DNA of 64,000 bases, from contig CAXSCR010000002.1 in NCBI GenBank assembly GCA_964235605.1, positions 124,001 through 188,000 of the forward strand, read 5' to 3'. Under the pieces are notes generated by a model. The model did no database searches and was not told where the DNA came from. It worked only from the letters and a program-made list of their open reading frames with translations. Below, one piece after another: positions 1 through 8,853 of this stretch. Position 1 is the stretch's first letter. Every line of letters begins with the position of its first letter. Made by a program: the position numbers and the translations under genes. Source of the stretch: DATCRE01 sp964235605 (GTDB lineage Bacteria > Bacteroidota > Bacteroidia > Cytophagales > Cyclobacteriaceae).

Positions 1-1
1 T

Positions 2-682
2 TTTTATCTCGATTATTTGCCCGCCGCTTATCGCTTCCATTTCAATGCACATAACATTGTTATCTATGGAAAAGAGAATGGCCACTATTTAGTGAGTGAT
101 CCCGTAATGGAGCACACAACAGAAATTTCTTATGAGGAGTTAGTGCGCGCACGTTTCGCTAAGGGCATGCCCGAACCAAGTGGCAGAATGTATTATCCCA
201 TTCACTTGCCTGGAGAAATTAAAATAGAGCAAGCCATCTGGACCGGTATAAAACAAACCAGCGACAGAATGACCAATGTTCCTGTTCCACTGTTTGGAGC
301 GAAGGGCATGAAATACCTAGGCAACCGCTTACGTACTTGGCCCGAACGTCTGGGTAACAGAAAAGCAATTTTGTGGTTAGGAAACTTAATCCGCATGCAA
401 GAAGAAATTGGAACAGGCGGTGCAGGGTTTAGGTTTATATATGCCGCCTTCTTAGATCAAGCAAGTAACGTAACAAAAGAGCCACAACTTTTAGATTTAT
501 CGAAAAGACTCACACAAAGTGGCGATAAGCTTCGCGACTTTGCATACTATGCCGGTCGAGTTTGTAAAAACAGAACCTCTGATACACGTACATTTTCTGA
601 ATTAGCCGATATGTTAATTGATTGTTCTAAACTTGAACAAGAAATTTTTACTGATCTCCATCAATTGAGCAAAACAAAATGA
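2..682 (+). CDS. BtrH N-terminal-domain-like protein, 5' end outside window
   Basis: The reading frame is open from the left edge, so the gene starts upstream. The TTG at 17 is probably an internal Leu codon, because in-frame sense codons precede it. About 227 residues are visible. The stretch NGHYLVSDPV resembles the BtrH N-terminal fold, a papain/C39-like domain named after the butirosin acyl-ACP transferase. A helical C-terminal half of unknown function follows. The stop overlaps the start of the next gene (ATGA), so the two are translationally coupled. Homologues with this neighbourhood (ABC transporter, ACP, two ketosynthases) belong to flexirubin/dialkylresorcinol-type clusters. An acyl-transfer role is therefore plausible, but it is inferred from family and context. 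The catalytic part lies mostly outside the window. Confidence 0.7.
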   Translation, partial: FYLDYLPAAYRFHFNAHNIVIYGKENGHYLVSDPVMEHTTEISYEELVRARFAKGMPEPSGRMYYPIHLPGEIKIEQAIWTGIKQTSDRMTNVPVPLFGAKGMKYLGNRLRTWPERLGNRKAILWLGNLIRMQEEIGTGGAGFRFIYAAFLDQASNVTKEPQLLDLSKRLTQSGDKLRDFAYYAGRVCKNRTSDTRTFSELADMLIDCSKLEQEIFTDLHQLSKTK

Positions 683-1425
683 GTGTGATTGTTCAGATTG
701 AAGGATTAACGAAGCAATACACAGAAGCAGCAAAGCCAGCTGTTTCAAATCTTAATCTTGAAATCCCTACTGGCGCTGTCTATGGATTATTAGGACCGAA
801 TGGTGCTGGTAAATCTACTATGGTGATGATGCTTTGTGGTTTGATGAAACCAGACAAAGGCACCATCAAAATTCTAGGCATGGATGTAAATGAAAATGGC
901 TCGGATGTGAGAAATAGAATTGGTGTTGCTCCACAAGAGATAGCATTGTTCCCCACGCTAACTGCTTATGAGAACCTTTTTTATTTTGGAAGGATGTATG
1001 GGTTAAAATCAGCGGCCATAAAAAAGAGCATCGATAGTTATCTTGAAACTTTTGGGTTAGTTGATAAAGCACATAAACTAGTACAAACATTTTCTGGTGG
1101 TATGAAACGCCGCCTTAACCTAATCGCGGCCTTACTTCATGATCCAACAATCTTAATCTTAGATGAGCCTACAGCGGGGGTTGATGTTCAATCTAGAAAC
1201 ATGGTCATAGATTTTTTGCAACAACTTAAATCTAAGGGAGTAACCATCATTTATTCGTCACACTTCTTGGATGAAGCCGAAAAGCTTTGCACCAATTTAG
1301 CGGTGATAGACGAGGGTAAACTGATTATACAAGGCACGCCTTCAAATGTCATGGCGCAGCATAAAGACTGCAATAACATCGAACAACTATTTTTAAAACT
1401 TACAGGAAAAAATATTCGCGATTGA
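679..1425 (+). CDS. ABC transporter ATP-binding protein
   Basis: This 248-aa nucleotide-binding subunit has all the expected motifs: Walker A GPNGAGKST near residue 40, Q-loop in GVAPQE, signature FSGGMKRR, Walker B LILDEPTAGVD, and the switch His in YSSHFLDEAE. It resembles the drug/lipid exporter branch (DrrA/CcmA/NatA-like) that pairs with ABC-2 permeases. The start overlaps the previous stop by 4 nt, and its own stop overlaps the TTG start of the permease gene, so the three are one translational unit. It most likely powers export or flipping of the product made by the ACP/ketosynthase genes that follow. The substrate is inferred from context only. Confidence 0.93.
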   Translation: MSVIVQIEGLTKQYTEAAKPAVSNLNLEIPTGAVYGLLGPNGAGKSTMVMMLCGLMKPDKGTIKILGMDVNENGSDVRNRIGVAPQEIALFPTLTAYENLFYFGRMYGLKSAAIKKSIDSYLETFGLVDKAHKLVQTFSGGMKRRLNLIAALLHDPTILILDEPTAGVDVQSRNMVIDFLQQLKSKGVTIIYSSHFLDEAEKLCTNLAVIDEGKLIIQGTPSNVMAQHKDCNNIEQLFLKLTGKNIRD

Positions 1426-2702
1426 AAATACTTGCCACTATAAAAAAAGAATATCTACTGCTGGTTCGAGATCCTGGCGGCATGGCATTGATATTCCTCA
1501 TGCCATTGGTTCTTGTAATTGTAATGGCGCTCATTCAAGATGCGCCGTTTCGCGACTACCAGGAAATGAAGTTGGAAGTGGTTTTTAATGACAATGATAA
1601 AGACTCATTAGGTATAAAAATAGTCCAGGCCTTTAGTAGCGCCTCTGCCCATGTTCACCTCATTCATGAAGATGACACCGCTGAAGTTAAGCGCTTGGTA
1701 ATGTCTGGAAAATATAAAGCCGCCATAATTATACCAGCCGGAGCAAGTGAATCTTTGCGCAATAAGACAAGTGATGTTATTAGTAAAATATTTTTCAACC
1801 TTGGTTTAGGAGATGGTTCAGTCGATTCGTTATTGGTCAATAAACCCGCTGTAGATTTGAATATTCTTTTTGATCCAGCTATCAAGATGAATTACAAACA
1901 GGCTCTCTCTAATGGATTAGAGAAAGTGATTGCCAATGTACAAACCGAATGGATGCTGAATGCATTACAAGCTCAGCTTAGCGAAGGTGCACCGCGTAAG
2001 AGCTCAGAAAGAATTGACTTTGCTCAACTGGTTAGCGTTAAGGAATTATATGCATCCAAAAAGAAGGAAAAGTTAATGCTTAATTCTGTTCAACATAATG
2101 TACCCGCCTGGACTATGTTCGCCATGTTTTTTATCCTTTTCCCTTTGGCAGGAAACTTTATTAAAGAACGTGAAGAAGGAAGTATGCTAAGACTTCGATT
2201 AATTTCAGGTTCACAGTTTCCTGTTATAGCGGGTAAGTTTGGTTTTTACTTTGGTGTTTGTCTGGCGCAGTTCATTCTTATGATAGCTGTCGGCGTATAT
2301 GTTATGCCCTTGTTAGGACTTCATCAATTGATATTAGGGAGCAATATTTTCGGTATCATAGTTACAGCGTGCGCAGTAGCAATGGCAGCAACCGGTTATG
2401 GATTATTAATAGCGGTCTATTTCAACACACCCCAGCAGGCACTTTCTTTTGGTTCTATCTCAGTCGTAATTTTGGCTGCGTTGGGTGGGGTATGGGTGCC
2501 CATTTACGTAATGCCAGAGACACTTCAGAATATTAGCCGGTGCTCGCCCTTAAACTGGGGACTTGAGTCATTTACGAACTTATTTTTGCGGGGTGCAACA
2601 ACCCTTGCTATCTTGCCAGACTTATTAAAACTTGTGGGATTTTCATTCGCTACTTTGGTAGCCAGTGTATACATCCATAAATCAAGAACAATACGTAGCT
2701 AA
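1422..2702 (+). CDS. ABC-2 type transporter permease
   Basis: This 426-aa membrane protein has the ABC-2/NatB-like layout: one N-terminal membrane helix (about residues 20-40), a large extracytoplasmic domain (about 45-215), then a bundle of five or so hydrophobic helices to the C terminus. The start is TTG at 1422, overlapping the TGA of the ATPase gene (TTGA). No nearby ATG gives the N-terminal helix. It is the partner of the ATPase encoded immediately upstream. Association with an ACP and ketosynthases suggests transport of an aryl-polyene or resorcinol-type lipid, or of its precursor. That is inference from gene order. Confidence 0.88.
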   Translation: MKILATIKKEYLLLVRDPGGMALIFLMPLVLVIVMALIQDAPFRDYQEMKLEVVFNDNDKDSLGIKIVQAFSSASAHVHLIHEDDTAEVKRLVMSGKYKAAIIIPAGASESLRNKTSDVISKIFFNLGLGDGSVDSLLVNKPAVDLNILFDPAIKMNYKQALSNGLEKVIANVQTEWMLNALQAQLSEGAPRKSSERIDFAQLVSVKELYASKKKEKLMLNSVQHNVPAWTMFAMFFILFPLAGNFIKEREEGSMLRLRLISGSQFPVIAGKFGFYFGVCLAQFILMIAVGVYVMPLLGLHQLILGSNIFGIIVTACAVAMAATGYGLLIAVYFNTPQQALSFGSISVVILAALGGVWVPIYVMPETLQNISRCSPLNWGLESFTNLFLRGATTLAILPDLLKLVGFSFATLVASVYIHKSRTIRS

Positions 2703-2730
2703 TCATTAACTTGTCAAGCCTAAAACGAAT

Positions 2731-2997
2731 ATGCAAACTGTTGAAGAATTGATCCCACAGCTTAAAGGTTTAATCATTAAACAACTTAATCTGGAAGGTG
2801 TAACCGGCGAATCATTTGATGCTGACATGCCACTTTTTGGTGAAGGTCTTGGCTTAGATTCTATAGACGCTATTGAGCTGATTGTTTTACTAGATCGTAA
2901 CTTTGGCATTAAGCTGGGCGATCCAAAAGAAGGCCGCAAGGTATTTCAAAGTGTGCGCACCATGGCAGAGTATGTTCAACAGCATGCTAAGAAATGA
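2731..2997 (+). CDS. Acyl carrier protein
   Basis: This is an 88-aa acyl carrier protein. The 4'-phosphopantetheine attachment site is Ser44 in GLGLDSIDAIEL, the family's DSxxxxEL motif. The length fits a stand-alone ACP. The stop overlaps the ketosynthase start by 4 nt (ATGA), which indicates coupled synthesis. It is a cluster-dedicated carrier rather than housekeeping AcpP, as judged by its position between an exporter and two ketosynthases. It would carry the growing acyl or polyene chain in the cytoplasm. Confidence 0.93.
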   Translation: MQTVEELIPQLKGLIIKQLNLEGVTGESFDADMPLFGEGLGLDSIDAIELIVLLDRNFGIKLGDPKEGRKVFQSVRTMAEYVQQHAKK

Positions 2998-4202
2998 GTC
3001 AAAGGGTTTTCATTACTGGATATGGCATAATTTCCTCCATTGGAAATAACGCAGCCGAAAATTACCAATCGCTCATTAACCGAAAATGTGGTTATGGCAA
3101 ATTGGAAATTCTAGAAACTATGCACCGTGATGATCTCGCTGCTTGTGAAATAAAATATACCGATCAACAGCTTTGCGAATTAGCGCAAGTACCATCAGGA
3201 AAAGGATATACCCGAACGACCTTACTAGGCATTATTGCAGTAAGGGAAGCCATCCAAATGGCGGGTTTAACAAAGCAAGAACAATCTAGTGCTGGCATAT
3301 TATCAGCTACAACCACAGGCGGTATCCGTGAACTAGAAAAATATTACTATCAGTTACAAGATCAAACCCAGCAAGGTGAGTTTAGTGTCTATATGGATAC
3401 GGGCAATCCGGGCGAGCATACTGAACGCATAGCAGAGTTATTTGATATAAAAGGATATATAGCAACGGTTAGTACGGCATGCTCATCATCAGCTAACACC
3501 ATGATGATGGGTGCAGAGCTAATAAAAAATAGCGTATTAAGCACTGCTATTTGTGGAGGTGCGGAGGCATTATCCAAATTCACCTTAAATGGATTTAACA
3601 CCCTTCTAATTTTAGATAAGCAGCAATGCAGGCCATTCGACCAAACGCGTACCGGACTTAACTTAGGTGAGGGTGCGGCTTATTTAGTGCTTGAGTCAGA
3701 GCAGTCAATAAAAATTTCAGGAAAGAAAGCAATAGCCGAAGTTTTAGGCTACGGAAACACCAACGATGCTTTTCATCAAACCGCTTCATCGCCTGATGGC
3801 GGTGGCGCATTTCAAGCCATGTCTAAAGCATTAGAGTCAGCAAATGTTAAACCTTCAGAAGTAAATTATATAAACGCCCACGGAACAGCCACTGAGAACA
3901 ATGATCTTTCGGAAGGATTGGCAATACAAAAACTGTTTAGTAATGCAGTTCCCTATTTCAGTTCAACTAAACCTTACACAGGCCATACGCTGGCCGCAGC
4001 AGGAAGTGTGGAAGGTGTTTTTTGTATGATGGCTATGCAAAACAACATCATTTTTCCCAGTATAAATTTTGTAAAACAAATGAGTGAACTAACAATTTCT
4101 CCTGCTAAGGATTTTGTTAAAAGTTCTAAATTAAAATATGTTCTTTCTAATTCATTTGGATTTGGCGGCAACGCCTCTTCTATTTTGTTTGGTGCTGTAT
4201 AA
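2994..4202 (+). CDS. Beta-ketoacyl-ACP synthase (FabF-like, active)
   Basis: This 402-aa ketosynthase has a complete Cys-His-His catalytic set: Cys163 in STACSSSANT, His296 in NAHGTATENND, and His331 in KPYTGHTLAAAG with Lys326 just before. Length and motifs fit the FabF/KAS II fold. It would condense malonyl-ACP with an acyl-ACP during chain extension. It overlaps the ACP gene by 4 nt and is followed after 2 nt by a second, Cys-less ketosynthase homologue. The likely working unit is therefore an active/inactive heterodimer, as in aryl polyene and type II polyketide systems. The exact product cannot be told from this end of the cluster. Confidence 0.92.
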   Translation: MSQRVFITGYGIISSIGNNAAENYQSLINRKCGYGKLEILETMHRDDLAACEIKYTDQQLCELAQVPSGKGYTRTTLLGIIAVREAIQMAGLTKQEQSSAGILSATTTGGIRELEKYYYQLQDQTQQGEFSVYMDTGNPGEHTERIAELFDIKGYIATVSTACSSSANTMMMGAELIKNSVLSTAICGGAEALSKFTLNGFNTLLILDKQQCRPFDQTRTGLNLGEGAAYLVLESEQSIKISGKKAIAEVLGYGNTNDAFHQTASSPDGGGAFQAMSKALESANVKPSEVNYINAHGTATENNDLSEGLAIQKLFSNAVPYFSSTKPYTGHTLAAAGSVEGVFCMMAMQNNIIFPSINFVKQMSELTISPAKDFVKSSKLKYVLSNSFGFGGNASSILFGAV

Positions 4203-4204
4203 CA

Positions 4205-5281
4205 ATGAAGAAAGCTACTTACTTTATCAATGGCATAGGCATTATCTCACCCCAGCCAACATTCAACAACAGCGAGTTCCTAACAAAAGTGTTGACTTAC
4301 AATCAAAATCTTTTAACCTGCGTTACACCAGAGTTTAAGGAATTCATAAACCCCATACAATTGCGTCGACTAAGTCGCATGTTACGCATAGGTTTATCTT
4401 CTGCTACAATTTGTCTTCGCGATGCGAATAACGTAGCACCTGACGGAATCATTACGGCTACAGGCCACGGATTTCTAAATGACACCGCCAAGTTTTTGAC
4501 TGAGATTTACGAACTCAACGAAAGGCAACTTACGCCTACCTTTTTTATGCAAAGTACCTACAATGCCCTAGCGGGATTAGTAGCCCTCACATTAAAGTGT
4601 AAAGGATATAACAACACCTACGTTAACAAAGGCTTTGCCCTTGAAACTGCTATGCATGATGCCATGATGCAATTAAATACCAACCACAATCAATCTTTCC
4701 TCATTGGCACCTTCGACGAAAGTGAAGAAGCACAATACAAAATAAATTCACGCGCTGGATACTATAAAACTGAAATGATTAACAACCTTCAGCTTTTTGA
4801 TAAACCCACCAATGGCACAATAATGGGCGAGGGTGCCGCATTTTTTTTTATATCGGGTAAGGAAGGTGAAAACGCCTGGTGCGTATTGAAAGATGTTAGT
4901 ATGGTTTACCGCCCAGACAGTGAAGAATCATTACGTAACAACTTAAATACATTTCTCTCCTCAAACGATACATCACTTAACGACATTGATATCCTCATAA
5001 GCGGCCTAAGTGGTGACGCATCAAAAGATCAGCTTCTAAAATCGATTACGCAAACCGAATTCAATAAAATTCCAGCGCTAAGATTTAAACATCTCTCAGG
5101 AGAATACAGCACCGCCTCCGCTTTTGCCATGTGGCTAGGTGCTTCAATCCTAAAAAAACAAACCATCCCGACCATAGTAAAATTCAACCAGGCCGAGCCC
5201 AAGGTGTCCATCAAAACCATCCTCATTGCAAATCATTATATGGCCAAGAACTATACGTTTATTTTACTAAAAGCCAAGTAG
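4205..5281 (+). CDS. Ketosynthase homologue lacking catalytic residues (chain-length-factor-like)
   Basis: This 358-aa protein keeps the thiolase-like fold signature at both ends (INGIGIISPQ; MGEGAAFFFIS in the middle). The active-site Cys region is replaced by MQSTYNALAGL (about residues 115-125), and the first catalytic His region reads SGLSGDASKD (about 263-272) instead of HGT. Only a LSGEYSTASAF segment remains where the second His motif would be. It is also about 45 residues shorter than its neighbour. Such Cys-less partners act as chain length factors in type II polyketide and aryl polyene ketosynthase dimers. Its start is 2 nt after the active ketosynthase. It is the last gene of this strand-coherent block. 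Confidence 0.82.
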   Translation: MKKATYFINGIGIISPQPTFNNSEFLTKVLTYNQNLLTCVTPEFKEFINPIQLRRLSRMLRIGLSSATICLRDANNVAPDGIITATGHGFLNDTAKFLTEIYELNERQLTPTFFMQSTYNALAGLVALTLKCKGYNNTYVNKGFALETAMHDAMMQLNTNHNQSFLIGTFDESEEAQYKINSRAGYYKTEMINNLQLFDKPTNGTIMGEGAAFFFISGKEGENAWCVLKDVSMVYRPDSEESLRNNLNTFLSSNDTSLNDIDILISGLSGDASKDQLLKSITQTEFNKIPALRFKHLSGEYSTASAFAMWLGASILKKQTIPTIVKFNQAEPKVSIKTILIANHYMAKNYTFILLKAK

Positions 5282-5286
5282 GCAAG

Positions 5287-5424
5287 AGCTTCTAGCTACT
5301 ATTAGCCTCTAGCTACAAGCTACGAGATAATAGATTGCTAGCTTTAACTTGGACGACCTCTTAAGCATGGATAAAAAGGCCACTTGCCACTAGCTTCTGG
5401 CAGCTAGCTTCTGGTAGCTAGCTT
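5287..5424. repeat. AGCT-rich dispersed repeat, two blocks
   Basis: Just after the ketosynthase block there are two stretches built from AGCTTCTGG/AGCTAGC words, at 5287-5346 and 5381-5424. The second contains GCCACTAGCTTCTGGC followed by AGCTAGCTTCTGGTAGC. It aligns with the reverse complement of 63807-63842, which has the form GCCACTAACTTCTGGC-tacg-AGCTTCTAGT. The same AGCTAGC words occur inside the ~330-bp repeat near 8 kb and 15 kb. Function is unknown. The AGCTAGC words are self-complementary and could fold into small hairpins in RNA. Confidence 0.6.
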
Positions 5425-5856
5425 AACACTAAAGATTATCCTTTTAGCTAAACCTGGCTATAAAATCGCTCAACATTATTCAGGCATCTATAAGCCACTA
5501 ACCCCTAATGCCCGAGGCCTAACCGTTCGCCAACGAACACCTTCGTTCACTTAATATGCACGGCTGATAAACTTTATTTACCGAGTACCGCTTGATGCTG
5601 CTACAGGATTGATAGGAGTAGGTGCAATAGCTTTACTTACCATTCTTACGGTAAGTTTATGAAAGCATTAAGGCATCAATTGGTAATCCAATTAAATCGA
5701 TTCGTTACGAATAGTAATGTAATCACACCGTAAATACGAAAATATTTTTCTGTCTGATCACGTCTTCTGCTAGATAAAATGTAGACATGTTACTATTCGC
5801 AATATCTCCTTGGCCTGATTTTTTGAATAATATGGGCTAATCTAATCCATTTGATA
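5425..5856. other. Intergenic region without a recognised gene
   Basis: No start-to-stop reading frame with family resemblance was found. A 6-bp stem (CTTACC/GGTAAG) lies near 5635-5655. A short hydrophobic frame ending near 5661 (containing LIGVGAIALLTIL) lacks a start codon and may be a gene remnant or chance. Confidence 0.4.
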
Positions 5857-6027
5857 ATGCAAAAATTAAACACAATTGTTTTAGCATCTATGCTACTTGT
5901 AATGACTTCAGGATGTGAGGTTATTGGCGATATTTTCGGTGCGGGATTTTATACTGGAATGTTTTTAGTTGTACTAGTCATCGTAATAATAGGTGTAATT
6001 ATAATGCGCATTTCAAGACGCAAATAA
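5857..6027 (+). CDS. Small lipoprotein-like membrane protein (56 aa)
   Basis: This complete ATG-to-TAA frame encodes 56 aa. The N terminus (MQKLNTIVLASMLLVMTSGC) ends in a lipobox-like TSGC. The segment EVIGDIFGAG follows, then one strongly hydrophobic helix (FLVVLVIVIIGVIIM) and a basic tail RISRRK. Very similar short proteins with the GCEVIGDIF segment occur widely in Bacteroidota and are usually annotated as hypothetical. The function is unknown. It stands alone between the ketosynthase block and the FMN reductase gene. Confidence 0.75.
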   Translation: MQKLNTIVLASMLLVMTSGCEVIGDIFGAGFYTGMFLVVLVIVIIGVIIMRISRRK

Positions 6028-6288
6028 AATAAGCGAGAAGTAGGTAACTTGCTAAGTAGTGAGTTACCTCTTCCATTAGGTTAGCGCAAAGTGAAGTATA
6101 TTAAATCATTATTATCTGACTAAAACAATCTCTAATATGGATTAGTCTCATTTGAGATTTAGCATATGATTTGGTGGATAGCCGCTATAATCCAAATGAA
6201 CTAAAGGTAAAACGACCTTTTGGTTAACCCCTTATTACAGTTCAGTGTGTTATCTTTAACGCATAAAATTCCTTAACTAAAGTAATCA

Positions 6289-6846
6289 ATGCCACATATA
6301 GTAATCGTTTCATCAAGTGTACGTGACGGGCGTGCCAGTAGCAGAGTAGCAAAATATTTTAAATTATTTTTAGACGCGGGTGGGCAGGCGACTTCTGAAA
6401 TAGTAGATTTGCGGGATTATAATTTTCCGGTCTTCAATGAAAGATTGAAATTCTTAAAAGATTTGCCGCCACGCGCACTAGAATTTGCAGATAAAATAAA
6501 GTGCGCAAATGGCGTTATAATCGTAACTCCAGAATACAACGGAGGATATCCGGCTAGTTTAAAAAATGTCATTGATTTTCTTTATGAGGAATGGCATCGT
6601 AAGCCAATTGCAATTTCAACCGTTTCCGATGGTTCTTTTGGAGGTACTCAAGTAATCACTTCACTTCAGTTTTCTTTGTGGAAGATAAGAGCTTGGGTGG
6701 TACCAGCAATGTTTCCTGTGCCAAACGTAATGCAGGCTTTCACTGAAGAGGGTGTTCCGGAAAGTAAAGCCGATATGGATAAAAGGGCGGGTCGTTACAT
6801 TAGTGAACTTATGTGGTGTATAGAAGCGAATAATCGAATGAAATAG
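6289..6846 (+). CDS. NADPH-dependent FMN reductase family protein
   Basis: This 185-aa protein has a flavodoxin-like fold of the FMN_red family (azoreductase/chromate reductase-like). Visible features are the N-terminal phosphate-binding loop VSSSVRDGRASSRVA (about residues 6-20), the family motif TPEYNGGYPASLKN (about 79-92) that contacts the flavin, and the segment SDGSFGGTQ. It would use NAD(P)H to reduce flavin or a quinone-like substrate in the cytoplasm. It appears monocistronic, with about 260 bp upstream that hold no other gene. The physiological substrate cannot be deduced. Confidence 0.88.
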   Translation: MPHIVIVSSSVRDGRASSRVAKYFKLFLDAGGQATSEIVDLRDYNFPVFNERLKFLKDLPPRALEFADKIKCANGVIIVTPEYNGGYPASLKNVIDFLYEEWHRKPIAISTVSDGSFGGTQVITSLQFSLWKIRAWVVPAMFPVPNVMQAFTEEGVPESKADMDKRAGRYISELMWCIEANNRMK

Positions 6847-6941
6847 CTTTATGCTCATGACCGCTCAATCGAAAGCTTTGGGTGCTACTGAATAGAATTC
6901 AAATGCATGTTGAATAAGCGTTTCCAAAGTATGAAAGCCAT

Positions 6942-7157
6942 TTAAACCGCAAATGTATGCCACGTCTCGCGGTAGGCATCGGCACACTTTAAACATATTT
7001 CTTCACAATCTCTACAGAGCTTAGAATCATGCTTTCTGCATTCGTCTGCACAAACTTCACACAAATCAGCGCAGATGGCACAAAAGTCAGGGCAAAACTC
7101 ACTTCCTACATAAATTCTGCGGACAGGGAGCAAATTGCGACACATTGTACGGATCAT
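6942..7157 (-). pseudogene. Four-helix-bundle copper-binding (Cys-rich) protein fragment
   Basis: This 71-aa frame is rich in regularly spaced Cys: CPDFCAICADLCEVCADEC and CRDCEEICLKCAD. That is the pattern of the DUF326/Csp-type four-helix-bundle copper-storage proteins. Intact members are about 110-130 aa, with two more Cys-bearing helices at the N terminus. Here the homologous part begins near YVGSEFC, and the first 20 or so residues (MIRTMCRNLLPVRRI) do not fit the family. No upstream frame restores the missing half. It is therefore probably a truncated remnant. A functional short form cannot be excluded. Confidence 0.55.
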
Positions 7158-7248
7158 AAGTTACCAATTACAACGTATGCTGTTGACAATGTGTAATCTT
7201 ATTTTGCGTAGCGAGTTTTAACTTGATAGTTATGATTACTTAATCGTT

Positions 7249-7596
7249 CTAATCTTGAATTTTGTCCCCTTTAGCGTCGAAGGTGTAAAAAACAATCTCG
7301 TTTCCTTTTCTTAACCTTACTGAATATTGATTTAATGCAATGTTTTTATAAGCATCTTGAATTTGCCAATTGTAATAGCTATTGCTTTCTAATTTTTTGA
7401 TAATAGCAGTAGGTAAATTGGTTTTTTTTATTTTAATCAATTGTTGCTCTGTAACCACCTTTTGTGATAGAGGAATGGATGGGGTATCAATTTTAGATCT
7501 TCCTACCGTGTCTGCACCATGTTGATTCACCTGCGCACGAACAGAAACCGCTGAAAGCAGTAAGAATGAAAAACATGTAAATAGTATTTTTGACAT
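7249..7596 (-). CDS. Secreted hypothetical protein (115 aa)
   Basis: The start chosen is ATG at 7596, because it opens directly with a signal peptide (MSKILFTCFSFLLLSAVSVRAQ). An upstream in-frame start would add 17 residues that spoil it. The mature part is about 93 aa with a Lys-rich middle. The C-terminal segment (YSVRLRKGNEIVFYTFDAKGDKIQD) has the alternating pattern of small PepSY-like periplasmic domains. That resemblance is weak. It is a single gene with no partner, and its role is unknown. Confidence 0.6.
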   Translation of the reverse strand: MSKILFTCFSFLLLSAVSVRAQVNQHGADTVGRSKIDTPSIPLSQKVVTEQQLIKIKKTNLPTAIIKKLESNSYYNWQIQDAYKNIALNQYSVRLRKGNEIVFYTFDAKGDKIQD

Positions 7597-7718
7597 CCTA
7601 TTAATTATTAACTCATAACTGTTTATTAATAATATTATGCCAGCCAAACCTTACTTAATTTGCCAGGAAATAGCTTTAAAAACAATAGGTTGATTAAGCG
7701 TCATTTCACTAACTATGG

Positions 7719-8057
7719 ATATAAAAAAGAATTGCTTCTCATGTTTTTAGGAAATGTGTTTGTTTTACTGGAGCGCTACCAGTTTAATAATGCTTTATGA
7801 AGTAATTGACCGAACTGGATTGACTGAATTTACATTCTACAATCTACAAGCTATTTCTCCTTGAGGGATTGCGCTTTCAAACGATGATTGTCATCTGTAG
7901 CTTTTACTTATTGGCTATACCACTGGTTAAGAAATACAAATCCTTAACATAAGCATGACATGTGAGTCATCTGCACAAAACGTTAAAAATCTAGCTAGCA
8001 ACTCAGAGCTAGCAGCCGGAAACTTAAGTTTGATATTAAAAACTTAAATGCGATTTC
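7719..8057 (+). repeat. Dispersed ~330-bp repeat, copy A
   Basis: This stretch matches the reverse complement of 15042-15359 over its whole length, with small indels and, by eye, roughly 70-80% identity. Conserved landmarks in order are ATATAAAAAAGAATT.CTTCTCATG, GTTTGTTTTACTGGA.CGCTA, GCTTTCAAACGATGAT, TGTGAGTCA, GAGCTAGCAG/AAAGCTAGCAG and AAGTTTGATATTAAAAAC. Neither copy has a long shared open frame. It lies in the gap between divergent genes. It could be a decayed mobile element, a non-coding RNA gene or a structural repeat. Confidence 0.75.
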
Positions 8058-8168
8058 TCTTTTAAGTTGCCTTATCGAAGGATTTTTTATAAAAAAAATA
8101 GATTACCTTAAAAATACTTCTATCATCTTAATGATCAATGTGTTATTTTCACATTAAGACAATACGCT

Positions 8169-8594
8169 ATGAAGAAAAATATTTTGTTAGTTGATGATGA
8201 TTACATCTTTAACTTTCTAAATCAGCAAGTCCTAGAACGCATGGGAATCGCTAACGAAATTCACACCGCACTTAATGGAAAAGAAGCGCTTAGTTTAATA
8301 TCGCCAAATGCACATAGACCTCACATTACTCCTGATGTAATATTGCTTGATTTGAATATGCCAATTATGGACGGCTTCGCATTTATCGATGCTATCAAAG
8401 AGTCTAATATACCTGGCAAGGAGAAGATTTCTATTATTATTGTAAGTTCTTCACTAAACCCTAAGGATGTTACGCGTGCTATGGAAAAAGGTATTGATTA
8501 CTATCTTTCAAAACCATTAGCCATCGCTGAGCTTAAGGAAATTCTAAATGATATAGAAAGCGACAGCCCCATGTTGGCGGCTGATAACAAATAA
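8169..8594 (+). CDS. Single-domain response regulator (CheY-like)
   Basis: This 141-aa protein is one receiver domain with no output domain. The acidic pocket is DDD at residues 9-11, the phosphoacceptor is Asp61 in ILLDLNMP, the switch Ser is in IIIVSSSLN (93-95), and the conserved Lys115 is in YYLSKPL. Such stand-alone receivers are numerous in Bacteroidota, where they act in phosphorelays with hybrid kinases. No kinase lies next to it, so the cognate partner is unknown. The gene starts about 110 bp after repeat copy A. Confidence 0.92.
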   Translation: MKKNILLVDDDYIFNFLNQQVLERMGIANEIHTALNGKEALSLISPNAHRPHITPDVILLDLNMPIMDGFAFIDAIKESNIPGKEKISIIIVSSSLNPKDVTRAMEKGIDYYLSKPLAIAELKEILNDIESDSPMLAADNK

Positions 8595-8853
8595 TCTCTT
8601 AAGGCTAATTACCTATATTATCTTAGGCGAATATGCATTTTATATCTACCTCATTTGCTGCCAATAGGTATCTCGTATACCCGGAAATTACACACCAACT
8701 TATTGTGTAGTAATTATAATGCTGATCTCTCATTTATTAATCATTATAGCTAATAATGAAAATTTTTCTTCAGATTCTTCCATCAAGAAAATTATAACCA
8801 GTAAATCGACGAATGTTGTGCTATATACCAAGATAACCTTTTGGCACAGTGTT

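Noticed and set aside
5540..5661. Hydrophobic frame with LIGVGAIALLTIL after the ketosynthase block
   Set aside because: It has no start codon and a stop directly in front. It is too short to tell from chance.
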